From Limnohabitans sp. 2KL-1 (GTDB lineage Bacteria > Pseudomonadota > Gammaproteobacteria > Burkholderiales > Burkholderiaceae_C), in contig NZ_NESL01000003.1 of the NCBI RefSeq assembly GCF_003063435.1, positions 310,001-374,000 of the forward strand: a DNA stretch of 64,000 bases. Reading direction: 5' to 3'. A program made the translations under genes and the position numbers. Below are positions 8,336-18,647 of this stretch, one piece after another (positions within the stretch are counted from its first letter, which is position 1; each line of letters opens with the position of its first letter). Below the pieces are notes generated by a model. It was not told the DNA's origin, did no database searches, and saw only the letters and a program-made list of their open reading frames with translations.

Positions 8336-10134
8336 GCGCCGGCCTCTGGGGCTTTGGGTAACGCAGCGGGGGCTTCTGCCGAGACGGGTGCAGTGGTGAC
8401 CACTTGCAGCTTGCGCACGGCGTCCAGAATGTCTTTGGCCGGGCCAAAGGCGACTTGTTTGCCGCCCTTGAGCACCAGCATACGGTCGACCACCGTGACC
8501 AAGCGCGGGCGGTGCGTGGTGATGACCACCGTGCAGGCCTGGGCCTTGAGGGCCTCGATGGTGTTTAACAGGGCGGTCTCGCCGATGTCGTCAAGGTTGG
8601 AGTTGGGCTCGTCCATCACCACATAGCGCGGCATGCCATAAATGGCGCGGGCAATGGCCAGGCGCTGGCGTTGTCCGCCTGAAAGGGCAAAACCGGTTTC
8701 GCCCAACACGGTGTCGTAGCCCTGAGGAAAGGCCAGGATCGACTCGTGCATGCCGATCAGGGTGGCGGCCTGCACCACCTTATCGGGGTCCACATCGCCC
8801 AGCCGGGCGATGTTTTCGGCCACCGTGGCTTCAAAAAATTCGATCTCTTGGGGCACGTAGCCCACCAGGGGGCCGACTTCGTCGTGACGCCAGTCGGCCA
8901 GTTCTACGCTGTCAAGTCGCACCGAACCGCTCAGTGGCCGCCAGATGCCCAGCAGCAGCTTGACCAGTGAGCTCTTGCCTGCGGCGCTGGGGCCCACCAC
9001 GGCCAGCACTTGACCGGGTGTCAGGGCAAATTCGATACCAGCGAGCACCGGCTTGTCGTGCCCGGGCGGCAAGCCCACCAGGGCCGTGACTTCGAGCTGG
9101 CCCTTGGGCGCGGGCAGCGGCATTTGCTTGCTGTAGGCATCGTCTTCCAACAGCAGTTCATTGAGCCGGTCATACGACTGACGGGCGTTGAGGATGGGAC
9201 GCCAGTTGGCAATGAGCTGGTTCATCGGGGCGATGGCCTTGCTGATCAGCAGGCTGGCCACCATGACCATACCGCCAGTGATCAGGCCATGAATGGCCAA
9301 CCAAGCGCCCAGCGCCATTTGCAGCGATGGCATGGCCTTGCTCAAAAAGTCGGTGAAGCCGCCCATCAGGCCGGTGGCCTCGCTGGCAAAGACTTGCCGC
9401 GTCAAAAACTGGCGGTGCTGCTCGTACCAGCGCTTGCGTACCGCACCCAGCATGCCCATGGCCAACGTGGTTTCTGCGTGCCGCAGGCTGGCGGTGGCCA
9501 GGCGCGTGGCCTCGGTGCTGGCCTCTTCGGCTTCCTTGAGGATGGGGGTCGATATCTTGAGCGAGAGGTACGTGAACACCAACATCAAGGCACTGGCTGC
9601 CAGCGCAAACAAGGCCAGATAGGGGTGAAAAATCCAGCCTATGACAATGAACACCACGGCAAATGGTGCCGCCACAATGGCCAAAATGGGCGCACCGGTC
9701 ATGAACTGGCGCAGGTGCAGCAGGTCACCCAGCAATTGCTGGACGTTGACGTTTTTGCGGCCCACGTAGCGGCGGAAAGAGGCGTCGAAGACGTCGGCCG
9801 CTAAGTCCCAATCGATTCGCAGCGACAACCGCACCATGAGGCGCGCGCGGATCCATTCGAGCGCGCCCCAGAACACATAAAAGCCCAAAATGACCAGTGT
9901 GAGCGAGACCAGTGTGATTTCGCTTCGGCTGCTGATGACGCGGTCGAAAACGCTCATCATGTAAAGAATGGGAGCCACGCTGAGCAGTTCGACGATGCCG
10001 GTAATGAGCACCATGAGCATGAAGCTTTGGCGGCACTGCAGCAGGATTTTGCGCAGTGGCGGGTCTTGCATGGGCTTGGTGCCCAGTTCGGACTGCCCTT
10101 TTGAAGCGGCTTTCGCCGTGATGCTTGTTGCCAT
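8332..10134 (-). CDS. Type I secretion ABC permease/ATPase (PrtD-like)
   Basis: This 600-residue half-transporter drives export of the neighbouring giant protein, by position. The N-terminal half has the transmembrane domain of PrtD-like exporters (FMLMVLITGIVELLSVAPILYMMSVFDRV, then ILAIVAAPFAVVFIVIGWIF). It has no C39 peptidase domain, so no double-glycine leader cleavage is expected. The ATPase half shows Walker A GPSAAGKSS, the signature LSGGQRQRLAIARAIY, Walker B YVVMDEPNSNLD and an H-loop (VVITTHR). Its ATG shares one base with the stop of the giant gene (TAATG), which is strong evidence for a single operon and for substrate pairing. Confidence 0.95.
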   Translation of the reverse strand: MATSITAKAASKGQSELGTKPMQDPPLRKILLQCRQSFMLMVLITGIVELLSVAPILYMMSVFDRVISSRSEITLVSLTLVILGFYVFWGALEWIRARLMVRLSLRIDWDLAADVFDASFRRYVGRKNVNVQQLLGDLLHLRQFMTGAPILAIVAAPFAVVFIVIGWIFHPYLALFALAASALMLVFTYLSLKISTPILKEAEEASTEATRLATASLRHAETTLAMGMLGAVRKRWYEQHRQFLTRQVFASEATGLMGGFTDFLSKAMPSLQMALGAWLAIHGLITGGMVMVASLLISKAIAPMNQLIANWRPILNARQSYDRLNELLLEDDAYSKQMPLPAPKGQLEVTALVGLPPGHDKPVLAGIEFALTPGQVLAVVGPSAAGKSSLVKLLLGIWRPLSGSVRLDSVELADWRHDEVGPLVGYVPQEIEFFEATVAENIARLGDVDPDKVVQAATLIGMHESILAFPQGYDTVLGETGFALSGGQRQRLAIARAIYGMPRYVVMDEPNSNLDDIGETALLNTIEALKAQACTVVITTHRPRLVTVVDRMLVLKGGKQVAFGPAKDILDAVRKLQVVTTAPVSAEAPAALPKAPEAGA

Positions 10135-13100
10135 TAGGCCCCGTTGTGTTTGTCGAGCAGTTTCTGCAGGTCAATCGATTCGTAGCCCACACCCAGAACG
10201 GTGACGGGGGTGGACACGTCGGCAATCTGGGTCTGTGCCACCACGCCCACCTCAAGGTCGAGCTGCTGAATACCCAGCTGCTGCAGGCTCTGCAGCACTT
10301 CGACCGCGTCGGCAGACAGCAGACCGTTGACGAGATCGCTGTGAGAGGCGTCGAGCAGCAAGCCGGCGTCGGCCACATCGCCTTGGCTGTTGTGGAACAG
10401 CGGCTGGTTCTGCGTGCCTTCGAGCAGGCCTTGCAGGGCCTGGCCCATCTCCTGCAGGTTGGCAATGTTGCCCACTTGCAGGTAGAGGGTGTCTTGTTCG
10501 CTGGTGACCTTGTCCACACCGAACTGGGCCAGCAACTGCAAGGGGGTCAGCAGCAGCAGGTTGGCACCGCCATCAATCTCGACCCGTGCCTGTGGCACGG
10601 CTTCGAACATGCCAGCATCGGCCAATGCCTTGGCCAGCTCATCAGACATGACCACGTTGTCGTCGCTCTGGGCCACAAAGCCAGACACGGTCGGCCGCAT
10701 GGCAGCGATGTCCTGCAAGCCCTGCGAGAACATGGCAGAGTCAAAAGCCTGGTCCACGTTGCCCACGGCCCCGGTCAGTGCGGCCATCAGGTCGCCAAAG
10801 CTGCCTTGGGTGTCGAACTGCACACCCGCGCTGATCAGGTCGTTGGCAATGCTCTGGATCTCGGCGGCCATCTGCACCGCCGGGTCGTTGATGTCTTGCG
10901 TGGGTTCGCTGTCCACCGCGACCTTGATCGTTGGTGCAGCCTTGAAGCCCAGATTGGGTTGCAGCGAGTCAATCAACTCCCACGGGGCGTCCCACTGGTC
11001 TTGCGGGTCGGTCAGGGCACCGGACAAGGCTTCCTTGAGGACCACCACTTCGTCGACACCCAGACCGAGCAGGTTGTTGCCCAGGAAGGTGCCGAGCACC
11101 TGGCCATCGGTGATGGCGGTGGCATCCAGCGTCACCTGTTCGTAGCTGCTGAAGCTCAGGCCTGCTGTGATGAGACCCCGTGCGTCGTTGTTGTCGATCT
11201 GGAGTTCACCGTAGGTGCCCACCGTGATGTCGGCGACCAGGGTCTGGCCATTGAAGATGTTCACTTGATCAACACCCACGCCGCCCATATCACTGCTGAG
11301 ATGGCCCAGAGGATTAAACGACCAGGAGTTGATGCGGCTGTTGAGGAAGGTGCCGTCGACTTGGGACTCGAGGGTGACCATGTCGCCCATGGCCAAGGTC
11401 AAGCCGTTGTCGATCAGGGCTTGCGCGTCGGCGCCAGAGATCTTCACTGCAGCGGCCACATCAGCACCGCCGATGTCGAGGATGTCCACACCCAAGCCAA
11501 ACTGATCGGCAAAATAGTCGTTGTCGGTGTCGCGTGCCACCGGGCCCAGCGTATGAATGCCCAGACCGGCAGCGGCCAGCTTGCCACCCAGATAAGTACC
11601 GTCGACATCGCCGGCAGGCAGGTTGACGTCCAGCGTCACTTGCTCGCTGTTCGCAAAGTTCAAACCCGCATTGATCAGGCCGAGCGCATCGGCCTCATCG
11701 ATGCGCACTGCGCCTAGTGCGCCCAGTGCAAAGTCGGCCACTTTCGTCTGGCCATTGAAGATCTCGACCAGATCAACACCCACGCCGCCCATATCGCTGC
11801 TGAGCTGGCCCAGAGGCGACCACGACGAATAGTTCATGCGACTGTTGAGGAAGGTGCCGTCGACTTGGGACTCGAGGGTGACCATGTCGCCCATGGCCAA
11901 GGTCAAGCCGTTGTCGATCAGGGCTTGCGCGTCGGCGCCAGAGATTTTCACCACAGCGGCCACTTCAGCACCGCCGATGTCGAGAATGTCCACGCCCACG
12001 CCATCTTGCGCGTTGCCCAAGGCACCCAGGGTCAGACCGGCAGAGGCCAGTTTGCTGCTCAAGTAAGTGCCTTCGGACTGCAGGTCCAGCGTGACCGTGT
12101 CGTTGTCTGCGAAGCTCAGGCCGCCTGCGACCAAGTCAAATGCGTCGGCTTCGTTGATCGTCACCGCGCCAGCCGTGCCAGCGCCGCCGATGTCAAGGAT
12201 GTCCACACCCACGCCGTCTTGCGCGTTACCCAAGGCACCCAGGGTCAGACCGGCAGAGGCCAGTTTGCTGCCCAAGTACGTGCCTTCGGACTGAATGTCC
12301 AACGTCACCGTGTCGTTGTCTGCGAAGCTCAGTCCTGCATTGATCAGACCCAATGCGTCTGTTTCGCTGATGAGCGCAGCATCGGAGAACATATCCAGCA
12401 CGTCGATGCCAATACCACCGGACTGGTTGCCCAAGTCAGCAAAGCCAATGTTCGGAACGCCCGCCAGTCCGCCTGCAGACAGTTTGTTGCCCAGATAGGT
12501 GCCCTGCAGGTCGTCAACGCTCAAGTCGAGTGTGACCGTGTCGTTGGCGGCAAATCCGAGTCCGGCACCGCCAAGCGCATTGGCCTGGTCTTCCGTGATC
12601 CGCAGATCGACTTGTTGGGTTGGTCCACCCAGATCGAACAGGTCAATTCCAAACCCCGCCAGACCCGACAACGGGGTCAGCGTGCCACCGTTGCTGCGCA
12701 GATAAGTGCCTTCTATGGTGCTGTCGCCCGCAACGTCCAGCGTCACTGTGTCGTTGTCTGCAAAACTCAAGCCTGCATTGATCAGATCCAATACGTCGGC
12801 TTCGTTGATCGTCACCGCGCCAGCCGTGCCAGCGCCGCCGATGTCGAGAATGTCTACGCCCACGCCATCTTGCGCGTTGCCCAAGGCACCCAGGGTCAGA
12901 CCGGCGGAAGCCAGTTTGCTGCTCAAGTAAGTGCCTTCGGACTGCAGGTCCAGCGTGACCGTGTCGTTGACTGCGAAGCTCAGGCCGCCTGTGACCAAGT
13001 CAAACGCGTCGGCTTCGTTGATCGTCACCGCGCCAGCCGTGCCAGCGCCGCCGATGTCGAGGATGTCCACACCCACGCCGTCTTGCGCGTTGCCCAAGGC

Positions 13101-16100
13101 ACCCAGGGTCAGACCGGCAGAGGCCAGTTTGCTGCCCAAGTACGTGCCTTCGGACTGAATGTCCAGCGTGATCTGGTCGTTGGTGTTGAAGCTCAGGCCT
13201 GCATTGATCAAACCAAGCGCGTCGGTCTCATCAATCGTCAGCGTGCCCTGACCGAACAGGTCCAGCACGTCCACACCCACACCCTCTGGGCCATTGCCCA
13301 GGCTCGACAACAGCACTTGGCCACCCGAGCTGGTCTTCAGGAATGTGCCTTCAATGTCAGCACCTTCACCCAAACCCAGCGTGATTTGGTCGTCGGTGTT
13401 GAAGCTCAGGCCTGCATTGATCAAACCAAGCGCGTCGGTCTCATCAATCGTCAGCGTGCCCTGACCGAACAGGTCCAGCACGTCCACCCCCACACCCTCT
13501 GCACCATTGCCCAGGCTCGACAGCAGCACTTGGCCACTCGAGCTGGTCTTCAGGAATGTGCCTTCAATGTCAGCACCTTCACCCAAACCCAGCGTAATCT
13601 GGTCGTTGCCTGCAAAACTCAAGCCTGCATTGATCAGATCCAATACGTCGGCTTCGTTGATCGTCACCGCGCCAGCCGTGCCAGCGCCGCCGATGTCGAG
13701 AATATCTACGCCCACGCCATCTTGCGCGTTGCCCAAGGCACCCAGGGTCAGACCGGCGGAAGCCAGTTTGCTGCTCAAGTAAGTGCCTTCGGACTGCAGG
13801 TCCAGCGTGACCGTGTCGTTGACTGCGAAGCTCAGGCCGCCTGTGACCAAGTCAAACGCGTCGGCTTCGTTGATCGTCACCGCGCCAGCCGTGCCAGCGC
13901 CGCCGATGTCGAGGATGTCCACACCCACGCCGTCTTGCGCGTTGCCCAAGGCACCCAGGGTCAGACCGGCAGAGGCCAGTTTGCTGCCCAAGTACGTGCC
14001 TTCGGACTGAATGTCCAGCGTGATCTGGTCGTTGCCTGCAAAACTCAGACCTGCATTGATCAAACCAAGCGCGTCGGTCTCATCAATCGTCAGCGTGCCC
14101 TGACCGAACAGGTCCAGCACGTCCACACCCACACCCTCTGGGCCATTGCCCAGGCTCGACAACAGCACTTGGCCACCCGAGCTGGTCTTCAGGAATGTGC
14201 CTTCAATGTCAGCACCTTCACCCAAACCCAGCGTGATTTGGTCGTCGGTGTTGAAGCTCAGGCCTGCATTGATCAAACCAAGCGCGTCGGTCTCATCAAT
14301 CGTCAGCGTGCCCTGACCGAACAGGTCCAGCACGTCCACCCCCACACCCTCTGCACCATTGCCCAGGCTCGACAGCAGCACTTGGCCACTCGAGCTGGTC
14401 TTCAGGAATGTGCCTTCAATGTATGCATCAGCACCCAATTGCAAAGTTATCTGGTCATCCAGCGAAAACTTCAGACCACCATCGATGAGCTCTTGGACGT
14501 CCTGCAGATCAATCTGCAGAAGGCCGGAACCTTGCAAATCAATGATGTCCACACCCAGAGCACCGTTGGCGTTGCCAAGGTCATCGATCGTGATGCCTGT
14601 GACGCCTGCAACCCCTCCGGCCGTAAGCTTGGACCGCAGGTTGTTGCCCACTGCTTCGTCCAGATCCAGTTCCAGAGTGACCTGTGTCTGCACGGGGATA
14701 GTGACGCCCGCGCTGACAGCGTCAGCAGCTTGCGACTCGTTGATACGAATGGCGGATTCAGGCGAAGAAGCCGAACTGGAGTCTGAAGACGATGACGAGT
14801 CGGAGCTACTTGGCTCAGAACTAGAGCTGCTCGGCTCAGATGACGAAGACGAGGATGGCTCAGAACTAGAACTGCTCGGCTCAGAGCTTGAACTGCTTGA
14901 CTCAGACGACGAAGACGATGCCGGCACAGACGACGAAGACGATGACGGCTCAAAGCTTGAGCTGCTTGATTCAGAGGAAGAAGACGATGACGGCTCAGAG
15001 CTGGAGCTACTTGGCTCAGAGGACGAAGACGAGGACGGCTCAGCGCTTGAACTGCTTGACTCAGACGACGAAGAAGAGGATGGATCAGAACTAGAGCTGC
15101 TCGGCTCAGACGACGAAGACGATGACGGCTCAGAGCTGGAGCTACTTGGCTCAGAACTCGAGCTGCTTAGCTCAGAGCTTGAACTGCTTGGCTCAGAACT
15201 AGAGCTGCTTGGCTCAGAGCTGGAGCTGCTTGGCTCAGACGACGAAGACGGCTCAGAACTAGAGCTGCTCGACTCAGAGCTGGAGCTGCTTGGTTCAGAG
15301 GACGAAGACAATGACGGCTCAAAGCTGGAGCTGCTTGGCTCAGACGACGAAGACGATGACGACTCAGAGCTGGAGCTGCTTGACTCAGACGACGAAGACG
15401 ATGACGACTCAGAGCTGGAGCTGCTTGACTCAGACGACGAAGACGATGACGACTCAGAGCTGGAGCTGCTGGGCTCGGACGACGAAGACGAAGTTGGCTC
15501 AGAGCTTGAACTGCTGGGCTCAGACGACGAAGACGATGACGGCGCAGAACTCGAGCTGCTGGGCTCAGAACTAGAGCTGCTCGGCTCAGAGCTTGAACTG
15601 CTTGCTTCAGAGGACGAAGACGATGACGGCTCAGAACTGGAGCTACTTGGCTCAGACGACGAAGACGATGACGGCTCAGAACTGGGGCTACTTGGCTCAG
15701 ACGACGAAGACGATGACGGCTCAGAACTCGAGCTGCTCGGCTCAGACGACGAAGACGGCTCAGAGCTTGAACTGCTGGGCTCAGAGCTGGAGCTGCTTGG
15801 CTCAGAACTAGAGCTGCTCGACTCAGAGCTGGAGCTGCTTGGTTCAGAGGACGAAGACGATGACGGCTCAGAACTGGAGCTACTTGGCTCAGACGACGAA
15901 GACGATGACGGCTCAGAACTGGAGCTACTTGGCTCAGACGACGAAGACGAGGATGGCTCAGAACTAGAGCTGCTCGGCTCAGACGACGAAGACGATGACG
16001 GCTCAGAGCTGGAGCTGCTTGGCTCAGAACTCGAGCTGCTGGGCTCAGACGACGAAGACGATGACGGCTCAGAACTCGAGCTGCTGGGCTCAGAGCTTGA

Positions 16101-18466
16101 ACTGCTTGACTCGGACGACGATGACGGCTCAGAGCTGGAGCTACTTGGTTCAGAACTCGAGCTGCTTAGCTCAGAGCTTGAACTGCTGGGCTCAGAGCTT
16201 GAGCTGCTGGGCTCAGAGCTTGAGCTGCTGGGCTCAGACGACGAAGACGAGGACGGCTCAGAACTCGAGCTGCTTGGCTCAGAACTCGAGCTGCTTGGCT
16301 CAGACGACGAAGACGATGACGGCTCAGAACTGGAGCTGCTTGGCTCAGACGACGAAGACGATGACGGCTCAGAACTCGAGCTGCTGGGCTCAGAGCTTGA
16401 ACTGCTGGGCTCAGACGACGAAGACGATAACGGCTCAGAACTAGAGCTGCTCGGCTCAGACGACGAAGACGGCTCAGAGCTTGAACTGCTTGACTCAGAC
16501 GACGAAGACGAAGACGGCTCAGAGCTTGAACTGCTTGACTCAGACGACGAAGACGAGGATGGCTCAGAACTCGAGCTGCTTGGTTCAGACTCGAGCTGCT
16601 CGGCTCAGACGACGAAGACGATGACGGCTCAGAGCTTGAACTGCTTGACTCAGACGACGAAGACGAGGATGGCTCAGAACTCGAGCTGCTCGGCTCAGAC
16701 GACGAAGACGAGGACGGCTCAGAACTAGAGCTGCTCGACTCAGAGCTGGAGCTGCTTGGTTCAGAGGAAGAAGACGATGACGGCTCAGAGCTGGAGCTAC
16801 TTGGCTCAGAACTCGAGCTGCTTAGCTCAGAGCTGGAGCTGCTTGGCTCAGAACTAGAGCTGATGGGCTCGGACGACGAAGACGGCTCAGAGCTTGAACT
16901 GCTGGGCTCAGAGCTTGAACTGCTTGACGCAACGGACGAGGAAGAAGGTTCAACACTGGAGCTGCTGCTCGAAGACTGACTGACCGACGTGGAGTCGGGC
17001 GTGGTGGCAGCACTACTCAGGGCCCCAGCAATGGAGCCAGCATCGATCGACCCACCCGAAGCCAGTGCGGCGCTGTTGGCAGCGATGGTGTCAGTCAGCC
17101 CACCCTGCAGCACTTTCTGCAGCTCGTAAACGGCACTGAGGTTGTTGCTGGTGATCAGCGCATTGCCACTGGCAAGGACCGTGGTCACACCGGACGCAGC
17201 ATTGGCCGCGCTTTGCAGGATGGCTGGATCCAGAGTACCAGGCAAGCCCGAGGTAAAAATGCTTTGCAGCGTGGCCGCATCACTCAGTCCACTGGCCAAG
17301 GACGGAGCGCCGTCTATATTGGCAGCCGCAACCTGGGCAGCCAGGCCACTGACGAGCGCGGTGTAAGCCGTTGCCGAGTCTACGCCAGCGGCGGTCAGGG
17401 CGCTGACGCCCACCACCAGCACGTTGGCGATCTGGGCGGACAGGGCCTGAATCTGCAACGCCAAATTGGCAGAGACGCCCGGCACCACTACGGCGCCGGT
17501 GGACGCAGCAATCGGGTCCAGGTTCAGCAAGTCGAGCGCGGCATCGGCAGGCAAGCCCAGAGCAGCCTTGACCGACGTCTGAGCCTGGGCAAGGGATTGG
17601 CCACTATCGACCAGAGACTGGATCAGGGTGGTGACCGGATTGACCACTTGAGCCGTCGCCGGAGCCGACAATTCGACCGTAAAAGGCAGGCCGGTGGAGG
17701 TGTCCACACCATCCCCGCGCACCATGATCTTGCTTGCTTGGGCAACCAGATCGGCGGGGAACTCGTATTTGCCAAATGCGTCGGTCTGGGTGGTGGCCCG
17801 AGGGTCATTCAGCGGCTGGCCATTGGCACCCAGCAGCACCACGGTGGCACCCTTGATGTATCCATCAATGACCGCGCCTTGAGTGAGCGGAATGGCCTTT
17901 GCGGCCGAGGAGCCACCAGACGCCCCGATGAGCCCCAGCAGACCTCCACCAAGGAGCCACGCGGGATTAAAGCCCAAAGACACGGTGCCGGTATGCATTG
18001 CTGTGGCGTCAAGCGCCGTATCAGCTGCCGGCGCTTGTGGGACAGGAGCTGGCACCGCCACCGCCGTTCGTGCCGCCTCTTGCGGCAATTCAGGGTCAGC
18101 CGATGCCGTGGCCTGCGCCAGCTGGGCGTCGCCACGGCTGGCCTGCAAAAGCTCACGAAGGGCTTCGACAGATTGTTCAACGATTTCGCGGTCACTCGGC
18201 AGGTCTGCGGATGCATCAGCCTGGGCCTGCGACTCGTGCGCTTCGCCAGAGGCGTCGGACAGGTCTTCGCTGCTCTGCGCGTCGGCTTCAGCTTGAGCGT
18301 CTTCTTGTCTGCGCTGCTGGGCCCGCGCCTGCTCAGCCACCAGGGCAGTTAAGCCCAGCAACAGGGTCAGTTGAGTGAAGTCTTTCCGATCGCCCAGCAG
18401 CGAGCGCAATCCCTTTTTGAGGAACTGCGTCAAGGCCGACGAGCGTGGAATTTTTACTTTTTTCAA
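10134..18466 (-). CDS. Giant serine-rich type I-secreted surface protein (adhesin-like), with one frameshift
   Basis: Two overlapping minus-strand frames join into one gene of about 2777 codons if one base is restored near 16588, where a repeat unit reads ggttcagactcg instead of ggttcagaactcg. Parts in order: residues 1-50 have a basic start and a hydrophobic stretch (LTLLLGLTALVAEQARAQ); about 51-150 is acidic and Ala/Gln-rich; 170-190 is WLLGGGLLGLIGASGG; about 195-440 contains a carboxypeptidase-regulatory/Ig-like fold (VIDGYIKGATVVLLGANGQ, TDAFGKYEF); about 493-1233 is almost only Ser, Glu and Pro; then about 17 repeats with a VGVDxLDxxG core; and a C-terminal tail likely to hold the secretion signal. 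TTG at 18466 is the only usable start before the in-frame upstream stop. It overlaps the ABC exporter gene by 1 nt. Adhesion or biofilm function is inferred. Confidence 0.8.
11050..14765 (-). repeat. Protein repeat array: about 17 units with VGVDxLDxxG core
   Basis: The C-terminal half of the giant protein is built of units of roughly 65-80 residues. A typical unit has ADALGLINAGLSF, then DQITLDIQSEGTYL, then GSKLASAGLTLGALGNA, then DGVGVDILDIGGAG and a short TVTIN/LTID strand. I count 17 cores of the VGVDxLD type, including diverged ones (GFGIDLFDLGG, GIGIDVLDMF, GVGVDQVNIF, LGLGVDEVVVL). Two sub-families alternate, one ending LDLFGQG and one ending LDIGGAG. The core resembles a single RTX nonapeptide but never occurs in tandem as in RTX toxins. 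I do not recognise a named domain. Confidence 0.8.
12759..14423 (-). repeat. In-frame 852-bp tandem duplication inside the giant gene
   Basis: The segment about 12759-13571 recurs nearly unchanged at about 13611-14423, a constant offset of 852 bp (284 codons, four repeat units). The near-identity at DNA level, compared with the diverged outer units, points to a recent unequal crossover or slippage that lengthened the protein without disturbing the frame. Small differences remain (for example the segment near 13170-13185 versus 14022-14037). Confidence 0.85.
14765..16985 (-). repeat. Polyserine (Ser/Glu/Pro) stalk-coding repeat
   Basis: About 2.2 kb of short, variably sized units encodes runs of four to six serines separated by Glu-Pro (pattern SSSSSEP). 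Serine codons alternate between AGC/AGT-type and TCN-type, so the DNA is a mosaic of near-identical modules rather than a pure homopolymer. In Saccharophagus and Cellvibrio such polyserine tracts are flexible linkers. Here the tract is about 740 residues, very long for a linker. It contains the single-base deletion near 16588. Confidence 0.9.
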
Positions 18467-18647
18467 TTGGAAAACAAGAAATCTCTCGACATCTGAAGCT
18501 CCAAGTCATGGCGGCTTCGATGTATTTACGATATTTTAAATTAATAATTGATAGATTCTCTAAAAATGTTATAAAAATAAATATTGATGTTGTAAATAAA
18601 TTTCTAGGTATATATTTTTATATTTAATGGATTTTTTATTACTCATT

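Noticed and set aside
5748..8626. Long plus-strand frames opposite the TolC and HlyD genes
   Set aside because: They are shadows of confidently identified secretion genes; no motifs or ribosome sites support them.
10134..14765. Classical RTX toxin or haemolysin
   Set aside because: There is only one RTX-like nonapeptide per unit of about 70 residues, with no tandem GGxGxD blocks, and no acyltransferase gene is nearby.
11865..14786. Plus-strand frame of 973 codons opposite the repeat domain
   Set aside because: It is the antisense shadow of the repeated coding sequence. It has the same periodicity and no domain of its own, and codon bias and secretion-operon context favour the minus strand.
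14359..16728. Plus-strand frame of 789 codons rich in Glu, Leu, Ser and Asp
   Set aside because: It is the antisense of the polyserine tract; its acidic repeats simply mirror the serine codons.
14765..16985. CRISPR array or tandem satellite
   Set aside because: Units are short and variable in length, keep an open reading frame and encode Ser-Glu-Pro; there are no unique spacers of constant size.
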